Notes: a model not told the origin generated them from the letters alone. A DNA stretch of 64,000 nt from Chloroflexota bacterium (GCA_020161265.1 JAIUOC010000008.1:124001-188000), one strand, 5' to 3'. Counted from the stretch's first letter, positions 34,760-43,257 are shown. Made by a program: numbers and translations.

Positions 34760-37417
34760 ATGGGCCGCAACTCGTCTTTTCGCATTTGGCTAACTCGTAT
34801 TCGTCCTCTTGCTTGGGCCTTAGCTTGCTTTGCGCTCATGCTCTTCGGCTACACCTTTACCACCACGATTCCGACTGATCGCCTGACGGTGATTGCGAGT
34901 ATTTTGGGGGTAGCGGCGCTGGCCTTGCCATGGTTGTTTAATCCTGAGGGCGATTGGCGCGAGTTGCGCACGCTGGGAATTTTGGCCTTGCCCTTGAGCG
35001 TGGCGATTCTCAGCGAGGGCTATAATACGGCGCTCTGGTCGGTGCTCTTGATTCCGGCGATTGCGATTCCACAAATGTTGCCGCCGCGTTGGGCTTTCAG
35101 TGCCATTGCCTTGATGGTGATTGCCTGGGCGGTCAGCAATGTCTTGGTTCCAGCTGTCGCGGTCGAAACTGTGGCGATTGAAGTTGGTTTACGGAGTTTG
35201 GGCTTTGTGCTGGTGGCAATTGCGGTGTGGTTGGCGGCTCGACCACGTTTTGATTATCCCGCCATGCTGCCCGAAGCGCCGATTCGTCGGGCAACTCGGG
35301 CTGCTGAGCGCTTGCGTGGCTCGCTTAGCCCTGAAGAAACTCTCGAAGAATTAGCCAGCGCTGCCAAAGCTTGTGGCCCGTTTATTTTTGCCAGCGCCTC
35401 GACCGTCGATTGGCGGGCGCGAGTGCTGCGTATGGCCGTGGCGATTGGTGGCAGTGGCCGCACGCTTGGAGCAACCGAAATGCTCTCAATTCCTTGGGAT
35501 GAAATTACGGTGCTGCTGCGCGATGATCGGCGCATTGGCGATAATGCCTATCTCGCCGATTCGCTGCCCTTCCGTGATATTGCGGGCGAACACTATATGC
35601 TGGTGCCAGTCCGCACTGCGACTGGCGAGATTTGTGGTTTGCTGACGGTTGGCGATGATGACCCCAAAGCCCGCAAACGCTTGACTGAAACTGCGCCATT
35701 GCTCGAATTATTGGCTTCGCAAGCCGCCGCTGTGCTTGAAAACGCGGCGCTCCAAAACACGCTTGCCCAACGAATCGAAGCCACGACCGCCGAAATGGGT
35801 CGCACCGCCGAAGATGCAATGCGGGCACGCACTCGCGCCGAAAGCATGTATCAGATTGTGCGGGCACTCAGCGGCACACTCGAACCACAACCATTGCTTG
35901 ATCAAGCCCTGTTGTTGATTGCCCAAGCCACCCAAGCCGAGCGCGGCGGGATTATGCTGATCGATCATAAAAATGGGCGTTTGGCTTTCAGTACCAACCT
36001 TGATCGCAATATCACGCGCACCGAGGCGATTTCCTTGGAGCGTGGTCAAGGCTTGGCAGGCTGGGTCGTTGAACATCGTGCGCCTGTAATTATTCCCAAT
36101 ACTGCCGAAGATAGCCGTTGGATGGTGCGCACCGATTACGACAAAAAAGGTCGTTCAGCGCTGGCCGTGCCGATGGAGCAAGATGGGCGAGTCGCTGGGG
36201 TGATTGTGCTGATCAACAGCCGCATCAATCACTTTACCCAAGAGCATATTCAATTTGTGCAGGTCATTGGCGATCAAGTGATGACGATGCTGAGCAATGT
36301 GCAGCTCTATCGCGCCACGACCGAGCAAGCTCGCCGTTTGAGCCAAGCCCTTGAGCAACGTGAAGAAGAAGTTAGCCGTAGTTTGGCAATTGTGCGTTCG
36401 ATTGGCGATGGCGTGGTGGTGGGAGATCGGGTTGGCCGCATTCGCTTGATTAATCCGGCTGCCGAGCAATTGCTGAATATCGAGGCTGCTGAATGGTTGG
36501 GCAAGCCCTTGATGAGTCTGCCTGGTGCGCCGGAGAGTGAGCCACGCCTGACCGAAAAGCAAACCTATCAGCAATTTGAGCTAAGCGGGCGCATGATTCG
36601 CGCTTCAAGTACACCAGTCTTTACTTCGCAAAGCGAATGGCTAGGCAGTGTGGTGGTCTATCACGATATTACAGCGGCAGAATTGGCCGATCGCATGAAA
36701 ACAGAGTTTGTGGCGACGGCCTCGCACGAATTGCGCACCCCATTAACCTCGATTAGCGGCTACATTGATTTGCTGATGTTAAACACGCTTGGCCCCTTGA
36801 CCGAGCAACAACGCCAATTTTTGAGCGTGGTCAAGAACAACATCGAACGCTTGAATGCAATTCTCAATGATTTGCTCGATGTTTCGCGCATCGAATCGGG
36901 CAAAGTTCGCTTACAACGCAAGCCAATTAATCTCGATGAAGTCATTCAATCGACGGTTATGGCGATTCATCAGCAATGGAGTGGCAAGCAAATTTCCTTG
37001 GCGCTCGATGTGCCCGACGATTTGCCGCCAGTGATTGCCGACCCCGAACGCATGCGCCAAATCGTCACCAATTTGATCTCGAATGCCTACAAATATACCC
37101 GCGACGGCGGCAGAATTGATGTTGTGGTCAGTAATGGCGGCGATTCAGTCACCCTAGCGGTCAAAGATAGTGGCGTGGGCATCGCTGCTGATGATCAAAA
37201 ACATATTTTTACCCGCTTCTTCCGTTCGGAAAACCCGCTCAAGGAGCAGGCTGGTGGTACGGGCTTGGGCTTGAACATCACCAAATCGCTGGTTGAGTTA
37301 CATGGTGGCAAAATCTGGTTTGATAGCGAAGAAGGTCGCGGCACAACCTTTAATGTACAACTGCCGGTCGGCGGCGATTCCGACTGGACTCCCGCTTCAT
37401 GGCTTGAAGGAGTGTAA
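34760..37417 (+). CDS. Membrane sensor histidine kinase with GAF-GAF-PAS domains
   Basis: The 885-residue protein has N-terminal membrane helices (about 10-155), a diverged GAF-like domain (about 170-330), a coiled linker, a second GAF domain (about 365-520: LLIAQATQAERGGIMLID then RGQGLAGWVVEHRAPV), a PAS domain (about 535-640), HisKA with His near 656 in VATASHELRTPLTSI, and an HATPase with NLISNAYKYTRDGG, DSGVGIA and GGTGLGLNITKSL. It is a phytochrome-like layout without a bilin Cys motif. No response regulator is adjacent. The Uma2 gene starts 12 bases after its stop, so the nuclease/methylase cluster may share its transcript. Confidence 0.92.
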   Translation: MGRNSSFRIWLTRIRPLAWALACFALMLFGYTFTTTIPTDRLTVIASILGVAALALPWLFNPEGDWRELRTLGILALPLSVAILSEGYNTALWSVLLIPAIAIPQMLPPRWAFSAIALMVIAWAVSNVLVPAVAVETVAIEVGLRSLGFVLVAIAVWLAARPRFDYPAMLPEAPIRRATRAAERLRGSLSPEETLEELASAAKACGPFIFASASTVDWRARVLRMAVAIGGSGRTLGATEMLSIPWDEITVLLRDDRRIGDNAYLADSLPFRDIAGEHYMLVPVRTATGEICGLLTVGDDDPKARKRLTETAPLLELLASQAAAVLENAALQNTLAQRIEATTAEMGRTAEDAMRARTRAESMYQIVRALSGTLEPQPLLDQALLLIAQATQAERGGIMLIDHKNGRLAFSTNLDRNITRTEAISLERGQGLAGWVVEHRAPVIIPNTAEDSRWMVRTDYDKKGRSALAVPMEQDGRVAGVIVLINSRINHFTQEHIQFVQVIGDQVMTMLSNVQLYRATTEQARRLSQALEQREEEVSRSLAIVRSIGDGVVVGDRVGRIRLINPAAEQLLNIEAAEWLGKPLMSLPGAPESEPRLTEKQTYQQFELSGRMIRASSTPVFTSQSEWLGSVVVYHDITAAELADRMKTEFVATASHELRTPLTSISGYIDLLMLNTLGPLTEQQRQFLSVVKNNIERLNAILNDLLDVSRIESGKVRLQRKPINLDEVIQSTVMAIHQQWSGKQISLALDVPDDLPPVIADPERMRQIVTNLISNAYKYTRDGGRIDVVVSNGGDSVTLAVKDSGVGIAADDQKHIFTRFFRSENPLKEQAGGTGLGLNITKSLVELHGGKIWFDSEEGRGTTFNVQLPVGGDSDWTPASWLEGV

Positions 37418-37428
37418 AGGAGCTTGCA

Positions 37429-37965
37429 ATGCCAACCCAACAGTTGATTGATCTCGAACATTTTTTGCAAGCCGATTTTCAGCATGCTGAGTTAGTTCAG
37501 GGAGTTGTGCAGCCTGTGAGCCCAGTTCAACTACAACATAGCCTGATTGTTACCAAATTGCTGGTTAGCCTCAGCTTATGGAATCAAACCCAGCCTCAAC
37601 CGGGGTTGGTTGGCACAGAATTAGGCTTTATTCTTGGCCCCAATACCTTGCGTGCTGCCGATGTATTTTTTATTAATTCAAATCAGCTAGGACAACAGCA
37701 AGGCGGCGATGGATATTGGCAAGGTGCACCAAGTTTGGCGGTCGAAGTTATCTCGCCCAATGAGCGGGCGATTGATGTTGAAGAAAAAATTAATGATTAT
37801 TTGGCTGCCAATCTGCAATTAATGTGGATTATTTACCCGCGTTTGGGCAGTGTGCATCAGATTGAACCAACCCAGCCGCGACGAATTTTAGGCATCAACG
37901 ATTGTTTGGAGCATGCGCGAATCTTGCCGCAGTTTATTGTGCCGATTCGGGAGTTGTTAAGCTAG
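37429..37965 (+). CDS. Uma2-family (DUF820) PD-(D/E)XK nuclease-like protein
   Basis: The 178-residue protein has the Uma2 layout: an N-terminal strand-helix with HAELVQGVVQPV, the acidic Asp78 in RAADVFFI, the Glu106 in PSLAVEVISPNE and the Lys120 in VEEKINDYLAAN. All three catalytic positions of the PD-(D/E)XK fold are therefore kept. Family members are widespread in Chloroflexota and Cyanobacteria, often in many copies; their function is not established. 'aaaggag' is 6 bases before ATG 37429. Its stop codon overlaps the GTG of a small HTH protein, which overlaps a DNA methyltransferase. This context makes a restriction-like role worth testing. Confidence 0.85.
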   Translation: MPTQQLIDLEHFLQADFQHAELVQGVVQPVSPVQLQHSLIVTKLLVSLSLWNQTQPQPGLVGTELGFILGPNTLRAADVFFINSNQLGQQQGGDGYWQGAPSLAVEVISPNERAIDVEEKINDYLAANLQLMWIIYPRLGSVHQIEPTQPRRILGINDCLEHARILPQFIVPIRELLS

Positions 37966-38171
37966 TGCGGCGGCGCAAACCACAACCTTTGAATGACCAG
38001 CGCCGCGAGGTGTTATTATGGTTGGCCCAACGTGGCTGGACATTAGCTCAATTAGCAGCAGCAAGCGGCTGCGATCTGACAATTTTACGGGCTTGGTTGG
38101 AAGGCAAGCGTTCATTGAGTGAAGCCGAACGCTTAGCGATTGAGGAAGCATTAACATCACACCATGAATAA
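37965..38171 (+). CDS. Small helix-turn-helix protein
   Basis: The protein has 68 residues if read from GTG 37965, which overlaps the Uma2 stop by one base (taGTG). It contains an XRE-like HTH: GWTLAQLAAASGCDLTILRAWLEGKRSLSEAE. The basic start (VRRRKPQPLNDQRRE) fits DNA binding. Its last 8 bases overlap the first codons of the methyltransferase, so the three genes are translationally coupled. In restriction-modification systems such small proteins are controller (C) proteins; that role is inference here. A longer reading from within the Uma2 gene is possible but unlikely. Confidence 0.7.
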   Translation: MRRRKPQPLNDQRREVLLWLAQRGWTLAQLAAASGCDLTILRAWLEGKRSLSEAERLAIEEALTSHHE

Positions 38172-38997
38172 ACTTTATTTTGGCGATAATTTGGCTGTTT
38201 TGGCAACCCTGCCAGCGGCCAGCTATGATTTAATTTATATTGACCCGCCCTTCAATACTGGCAAAATTCAAAGCCGCACCCAATTGCGCACGATTCGCTC
38301 CGAGCAGGGCGATCGGGTTGGCTTTGGTGGTCATCGTTATAGCAGCGTTAAAATTGGCGAGCGAGCGTATGGCGATAGCTTTGATGATTTTCTGGCATTT
38401 ATTGAGCCGCGTTTGCTTGAAGCTTACCGTTTGCTGAAGCCCCAAGGCAGCTTCTTTTTTCATATTGATTATCGCGAAGTCCATTATTGCAAGGTGCTGC
38501 TCGACCAAATTTTTGGCCGCGATTCGTTTATCAACGAAATTATTTGGGCCTACGATTATGGCGCTCGGTCGCGCAAAAAATGGTCAACCAAGCACGATAC
38601 CATCCTGTGGTATGCCAAAGATCCCGAAAACTACACCTTTAATTATGATGATATTGATCGCATTCCCTATATGGCTCCTGGCTTAGTTGGCCCCGAAAAG
38701 GCTGCCCGAGGCAAAACGCCGACTGATGTTTGGTGGAACACGATTGTTAGCCCTAACGGCAAGGAAAAAACTGGCTATCCGACCCAAAAACCACTAGCAA
38801 TTCTTAACCGGATTGTGCGGGTGCACTCCAACCCCAACGATCAACTACTCGATTTTTTTGCTGGCAGTGGCTCGTTTGGTGAGGCTGCTGCACGGAATGG
38901 CCGCAACTTCACCTTGATCGACCAAAATCCCCAAGCAATTGAGGTGATGCGCCAACGTTTGGCCTTCGCCGAGCCAGAATTTTACGAACTACCCTAG
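38164..38997 (+). CDS. DNA methyltransferase, beta-class (N6-adenine or N4-cytosine)
   Basis: The 277-residue protein begins with the GDNL element, then catalytic motif IV DPPFNTG at residues 27-33, a central variable region with HIDYREVHYCKVLLD and WAYDYGARSRKKWS, then the pre-motif GYPTQKPLAILNRIV and SAM-binding motif I DFFAGSGSFGEAA near residue 230. Motif IV before motif I with the target region between them is the beta class. DPPF is compatible with adenine N6 or cytosine N4 methylation. It is compact but all motifs are intact. The start overlaps the HTH gene by 8 bases. The site methylated is unknown. Confidence 0.9.
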   Translation: MNKLYFGDNLAVLATLPAASYDLIYIDPPFNTGKIQSRTQLRTIRSEQGDRVGFGGHRYSSVKIGERAYGDSFDDFLAFIEPRLLEAYRLLKPQGSFFFHIDYREVHYCKVLLDQIFGRDSFINEIIWAYDYGARSRKKWSTKHDTILWYAKDPENYTFNYDDIDRIPYMAPGLVGPEKAARGKTPTDVWWNTIVSPNGKEKTGYPTQKPLAILNRIVRVHSNPNDQLLDFFAGSGSFGEAAARNGRNFTLIDQNPQAIEVMRQRLAFAEPEFYELP

Positions 38998-39005
38998 GGT
39001 ACGAT

Positions 39006-39125
39006 TTAACCACGAAGGACACGAAGTTTCACTAAGGTTTGGGTTATTGGTTCTCTGATGTCTTGTACAAAACTCAGGTTTCCAACAAGCCTAACATTCG
39101 TGCTCTTCGTGTCCTTCGTGGTTAA
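39006..39125. repeat. Dispersed 'cacgaaggacacgaag' element, full inverted pair
   Basis: The 21-base arm at 39006-39026 (core CCACGAAGGACACGAAG) is matched perfectly in inverted order at 39105-39125, enclosing about 78 bases. The element occupies nearly the whole gap between two convergent genes and could act as a bidirectional terminator, although it lacks T tracts. Confidence 0.85.
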
Positions 39126-39136
39126 GAACTCAACAG

Positions 39137-40927
39137 CTATTTCCAGGTATCGTTGCGGGTGACCGTGCCGCTGCTTGGCGTGGTAAATGTACGGTTACTA
39201 CCGCTTTCCCAAGTCACATTGCCTGAACCATCTTTCTTGATGTATTTGTATTCGATCGCCGTGCTGGCTGGCAAGTTGATCGTCTTGCTCCAAACTGGGT
39301 AGCTTGCTGATGAGAGCAACACAGCATTGGCGGTATTCCAGCTACCAAGTGCTGAGACGTTGCCAATCACATAGATATTTTGGCCCCAAACCGTGGTGGC
39401 ATTTTCGTTGAAGGTTACTGCGATGCTGCCGCTTGGTGGGGTGGTTGGCACTGGAGTTGGGTTGGTGCCATTGATTTTTGCGCCACCGTGAATTGCCACT
39501 GAATCCATTGCGGCAACGGTGATCGTTGCTTGACCACTGCTATTGACGCTGATGGTTGGGCCAGAGCACGAGCCATTGCTGAAATCGCCGTGAATTACAT
39601 CGCAGTAGGTTCCGGCGGGTAAGCCCGTAGCAAAGGTGCGGCTCAAACTGCTGCCTTCGCGGTTGATTGCTACGAAGCCCAAGCTGCCACGGCTGAACGA
39701 AATTTGATTATTGCCATTCGACCACCAGTTGCTGGTGCTGAAGGCCGTGCTAGTGTAGTTGCGGAAGCCAACCATATTGGCGATGCCGCGCCAGCGATGT
39801 TCACAAACCCAGTTGCTGCCACCGCAATCGGCGGTGTTGCCATTGTAGACATTGCTGCTGGGTGGGCCTTGGTCGCCGTTGCTGAAGTTGTAGCTCGACA
39901 TAACTTGAGGATAACCATACGGCCATGCCAAGGCAAAGACGTTGGCAAGTTCGTAGAGTTTACCATCTTTGAAGGTAACGACATTGCCAGCGCCGCCATG
40001 GCCGCGTTGGTTGTCGTGGTTATCGGTGAAAACCACCGCACTATCGCTGGCGATAAAGCCCCATGGCGTGCCGAAGTTGCTCATGTTGGCAAGCTTGTCG
40101 GTTTTGAACATGCGGCCAATGTTGGTGCTGTATTTGAACTCAGTCACATCGCCGTTGCCCGTGTATTCGCCCGAGGTAATTGGCTCGCCGCCTTGGTCAA
40201 TCACTTCTTGATAGATGTAAGGATTGCTGGCGCGGCTCATGATGTTGGCAATATCAGCGGCGGGCATATGCTTGGCTGCATCAATGCGGAAACCAGCTAC
40301 GCCCAAACTGCGCAGATCATTCAAATAGGCAGCTAATTTGCCCCGAACATAATCTGATTCAGTTTTAAGATCGGCGAGGTTGACCAACTCACAATTTTGA
40401 ACTTCCCAGCGATCTTGGTAGTTGCTGATATCGTCGTTGCCATTGCGGCCACAGTGGTGGAAATCTTGGGTTTGATAGTTGCCAGGGTAGTTGTAGCTAG
40501 TGTAGCTTGAGCCAGCTACGCCCGTGCCACTGCCCACGCCGGTCATGTGGTTGATCACGGCATCGACATAAATATCGACCCCAACAGCTTTACAGCGCGA
40601 AACCATGTTGGCAAACTCGGCGCGAGTGCCCGAGCGGCTCTGAATCTGATAGCTGACTGGTTGATAGCGCGTCCACCATTGCGAGCCTTGGATATGCTCT
40701 TGCGGTGGTGAGACTTGGACAGCCGAGAAACCCTTGGGTCCGAGCCAATTTTCGCATTCTTTGGCGATGTCAGTCCATTTCCATTCGAACAGATGGACAA
40801 ACACCGTGCGTGGAGTCGTTTGGGCTTGCGTTGCCCGTGGAGCGGTTCCAAAAAAGCCAACCGAGAAGATGATCACAACCAAGACGAACAGTGTCAGCCG
40901 CGCCATTGCGCGAGTGGTCCGTGACAT
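39137..40927 (-). CDS. Secreted alpha-amylase (GH13) with C-terminal starch-binding domain
   Basis: The 596-residue protein hydrolyses internal alpha-1,4 bonds of starch. It has a signal peptide (about residues 1-35, cut near ATQAQTTP). The GH13 barrel carries VDAVINHM, the nucleophile in GFRIDAAKHM, the acid/base Glu in YQEVIDQ and the third acid in FTDNHDNQRGH. A C-terminal beta domain and a Pro/Thr linker (NPTPVPTTPPSG) follow. The last 100 residues are a CBM20 starch-binding domain (VWGQNIYVIGNVSALGSWN). It resembles the actinobacterial/animal branch of GH13. 'aaaggaggg' precedes ATG 40927. A strong promoter lies about 270 bases upstream. Confidence 0.93.
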   Translation of the reverse strand: MSRTTRAMARLTLFVLVVIIFSVGFFGTAPRATQAQTTPRTVFVHLFEWKWTDIAKECENWLGPKGFSAVQVSPPQEHIQGSQWWTRYQPVSYQIQSRSGTRAEFANMVSRCKAVGVDIYVDAVINHMTGVGSGTGVAGSSYTSYNYPGNYQTQDFHHCGRNGNDDISNYQDRWEVQNCELVNLADLKTESDYVRGKLAAYLNDLRSLGVAGFRIDAAKHMPAADIANIMSRASNPYIYQEVIDQGGEPITSGEYTGNGDVTEFKYSTNIGRMFKTDKLANMSNFGTPWGFIASDSAVVFTDNHDNQRGHGGAGNVVTFKDGKLYELANVFALAWPYGYPQVMSSYNFSNGDQGPPSSNVYNGNTADCGGSNWVCEHRWRGIANMVGFRNYTSTAFSTSNWWSNGNNQISFSRGSLGFVAINREGSSLSRTFATGLPAGTYCDVIHGDFSNGSCSGPTISVNSSGQATITVAAMDSVAIHGGAKINGTNPTPVPTTPPSGSIAVTFNENATTVWGQNIYVIGNVSALGSWNTANAVLLSSASYPVWSKTINLPASTAIEYKYIKKDGSGNVTWESGSNRTFTTPSSGTVTRNDTWK

Positions 40928-41202
40928 AAACGTCCCTCCTTTGGGGCGTGAACGGTTGATCGATATGTTAAATCTGCCGTGCCAACTTCAGGCCTAGGAT
41001 TGTTGAAACGACACAGCACCTACGGGGAATGAATCAACGATGATTCATCGAGCCACTATCAATTTGTTTATAGATCGAACAAAGTTTTAGCCCTAGAAAA
41101 ATACCGTCGTACTGAGTTGTGATGTTGGGTAGCGTTGTAAGTACGGTTAGGCAATTGTCCCGATTTGGGCTGGTACTTTTGGTTCGTTCGTTTGTTGGAC
41201 GA

Positions 41203-41231
41203 AGTATACACAAGCGGTTTAGGCTTGTCAA
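41203..41231 (-). promoter_or_regulatory. Alpha-amylase promoter
   Basis: On the minus strand TTGACA (41231-41226), 17-base spacer, TATACT (41208-41203): near consensus. The start would be near 41196, leaving about 270 bases of leader. The leader includes 'acgaacgaacc' direct repeats just after the start and 'tgttgaaacgacaca'-like sequence near 41000-41014, either of which could be a repressor site. Confidence 0.7.
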
Positions 41232-41287
41232 GCAAAAATCTTTAGGAAATTTTAGCTTTTTAATACTTTGTAACAAATAGCAAGAAT

Positions 41288-41450
41288 GAGGGGTCAGGAT
41301 TCAGGGGCCAGGGTTAATGTAGAGGCGTAGAGAGCAGGATGGCTATTGGCTATCGGAATATTTTAGAATTTGCATGATCGTGCTTCCCAAAGCCTATAGC
41401 CTATAGCCACGCATCCTTCGTGCTCTTCGTGCTCTTCGTGGATCAATGTG
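41288..41450. repeat. Repeat-rich gap between amylase and ATP synthase genes
   Basis: It holds a 'ggggtcagg' heptamer-like tract (41288-41312), 'agcctatagcctatagcc' (41391-41408), and a partial copy of the dispersed element in the 'cttcgtgctcttcgtggatc' orientation (41413-41437). No gene is seen from 40928 to the atpB start apart from the promoters listed. Confidence 0.7.
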
Positions 41451-41627
41451 CTAATCCATCCTTGCCAACCCCCAGCAAGATTGTTGAGAGCTTTTTGTGA
41501 CAATCAGCACAAAGCCAGCCAAATTCATGGCAAATTGATCAAAAATTCATGCTTGGAGCCATGGCATTGCAATGATTTCTGCCCGTTGCAAAGGGATTCA
41601 GGCCATTCTTGACTAATGTTAACAAGT

Positions 41628-41656
41628 TTGACAAGAGCATATGCATCCTTTATACT
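41628..41656 (+). promoter_or_regulatory. Promoter of the ATP synthase operon
   Basis: TTGACA (41628-41633), 17-base spacer, TATACT (41651-41656). The transcript would start near 41663, about 110 bases before the atpB start codon proposed here. Confidence 0.75.
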
Positions 41657-41771
41657 TGAGAATGTGCAAAAAAGCACAAAATCCCACAGTCGTCTAAAGA
41701 TTTCGTTGCCCACCGTTGTGCATGACCGACAGAATGCCGCATGGTTGGGCTATAAACGCGGAGGGATCGCC

Positions 41772-42872
41772 TTGTCCACTAAACGAAACATATGGATTCC
41801 TGTCGGTATTGTCCTCGTTGTGGGGATTCTACTGCGCATATTCCTGCCTGTGGGGAAGCCACTGGTGTCGGTTCGCGCTGAAGAAGTTTTCCACATAGGA
41901 TCATACAACGTCACAAACTCCTTGTTGTTAACATGGGTTGTGATGATTTTGCTTGTTGTGCTCTCGTTGGCGGCTACTGCAAAATTGCGCAGCGGCAATG
42001 ACGAAGCCTTGAAGCACCCCAAGGGCTTGCAAAATGCCTTGGAATATGGTGTTGAAGTTCTATACAACACCATGCAAGGGGTTAGCCCGAAGTATGTAGC
42101 CCGCTTCTTTGTCGTGGTTGCAACCATCTTCTTCTTGGTCTTGCCTTCAAACTGGTTCGGCTTGGTCCCCGGTGTTGGTTCACTTGGGGTTTGTTTTGCT
42201 GAATCAGAATTAGAAGTGATGCATGGCCATACTCCAGTAGCTGGTGCTGGCCCAAGCGAAAAAGTCATCGGTGCTCAAAAAGTTTGGTCAGATTACACCA
42301 ACAAGTGTGCTGGAACTGCTGATACCTTGGTGCGGGCTGAAGCTTCAGCTCAAGGCATCGTCTTGCCAGCAACCTTGGAAACGCCTGAGCAAATTGCCCA
42401 ATACAAGGCAGTCTCAGCCGAACTCGACCACGCTGGCAAAATCACGCCTTTGTTCCACCCCTTCTTGCGCCCAGGTAGCGCTGACTTGAATATGACCTTG
42501 GCTTTGGCCTTGATCTCATTCGTCGTCACCGAATTCTGGGGCTTCCGCAAGCAAGGCTTTGGCTACTTGGGCAAGTTCTTTATCTTCAACCAAGGACCAA
42601 TTCAGTTCTTCGTGGGGATTATCGAACTCGTTTCAGAATTCGCTCGCATCATCTCGTTTACCTTCCGGCTTTTCGGCAACATCTTTGCCGGCGAAGTGGT
42701 GCTCTTGGTGATGGCCTTCCTGTTCCCAGCCTTGCTTTCATTGCCATTCTATGGCTTGGAATTGTTCGTGGGCTTGGTTCAAGCCTTCGTGTTTGCAATG
42801 CTGACCATGGCGTTTATCGATATGGCTGCTGAATCGCACGGCGATCATGGCCACGAAGAACACGCCCACTAA
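41772..42872 (+). CDS. atpB: F-type ATP synthase subunit a, with a large extra loop
   Basis: The protein has 366 residues from TTG 41772, chosen because 'ggaggg' is 6 bases before it and because the operon promoter lies inside the longer open frame. Subunit a forms the proton half-channels next to the c-ring. The essential Arg is in FTFRLFGNIFAGE near residue 295. The usual order of helices is present (NWFGLVPG ends helix 2, SADLNMTLALAL begins helix 3). Between them lies an insertion of about 95 residues containing two Cys (GVCFAES and NKCAGT), absent from the common 240-270-residue forms. It ends with a His-rich tail. First gene of atpBEFHAGDC; no atpI precedes it. Confidence 0.92.
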   Translation: MSTKRNIWIPVGIVLVVGILLRIFLPVGKPLVSVRAEEVFHIGSYNVTNSLLLTWVVMILLVVLSLAATAKLRSGNDEALKHPKGLQNALEYGVEVLYNTMQGVSPKYVARFFVVVATIFFLVLPSNWFGLVPGVGSLGVCFAESELEVMHGHTPVAGAGPSEKVIGAQKVWSDYTNKCAGTADTLVRAEASAQGIVLPATLETPEQIAQYKAVSAELDHAGKITPLFHPFLRPGSADLNMTLALALISFVVTEFWGFRKQGFGYLGKFFIFNQGPIQFFVGIIELVSEFARIISFTFRLFGNIFAGEVVLLVMAFLFPALLSLPFYGLELFVGLVQAFVFAMLTMAFIDMAAESHGDHGHEEHAH

Positions 42873-42944
42873 TCACTTGATCGCCATTTGATCGCATAAA
42901 AACGTTCTTTGATACAGATTAAGTTCTTTTGGAGGATAACGCTC

Positions 42945-43178
42945 ATGACGGATACAGGTGCACGTTTGTTGGCTGCGGCTCTCGCAATCGGTTTAGCAGC
43001 AATTGGCCCTGGTATCGGCGTAGGTTTGTTGGTTGCTGGTGCATTGCAAGCAATTGCCCGCAACCCAGAAACTGAAGGCTCGATTCGTACCAACATGTTC
43101 GTTGGTATCGCCTTGACTGAAGGTTTGGCAATCTTCGGTTTGGTTATCTCGCTGCTAATCGGGTTCGGCGTGCTCTAA
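42945..43178 (+). CDS. atpE: F-type ATP synthase subunit c
   Basis: The protein has 77 residues from ATG 42945 ('ggagg' 9 bases before; the frame is open 12 codons upstream without a site). Two-helix hairpin: helix 1 carries GPGIGVG (21-27), the polar loop is ARNPE (38-42), and helix 2 has the ion-carrying Glu59 in GIALTEGLAIFG. Gly, not Ser or Thr, follows the Glu, so the sodium-binding pattern is absent and the ring should translocate protons. Multiple copies form the rotor ring in the membrane. A hairpin lies between this gene and atpF. Confidence 0.96.
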   Translation: MTDTGARLLAAALAIGLAAIGPGIGVGLLVAGALQAIARNPETEGSIRTNMFVGIALTEGLAIFGLVISLLIGFGVL

Positions 43179-43210
43179 GCACCACACAAACGCTACCGCT
43201 GACATTCGTT

Positions 43211-43240
43211 GATGGCGTTTCGCCGCTGCGCAGCGCCATC
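43211..43240 (+). promoter_or_regulatory. Intercistronic hairpin between atpE and atpF
   Basis: GATGGCG (43211-43217) pairs perfectly with CGCCATC (43234-43240), enclosing the palindrome GCTGCGCAGC (43225-43234). There is no T tract. It could protect the atpE end of the mRNA or slow read-through, helping to make more c than b subunit. Confidence 0.55.
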
Positions 43241-43257
43241 TCCCAAGGGGGACTTAC

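Noticed and set aside
41616..41771. A longer atpB product starting at 41616
   Set aside because: The near-consensus operon promoter (41628-41656) lies inside the extension, and TTG 41772 has a good ribosome site.
42945..43178. Sodium-translocating type of ATP synthase c subunit
   Set aside because: Gly follows the key Glu59 in place of Ser or Thr, and helix 1 lacks the matching Gln, so proton use is expected.
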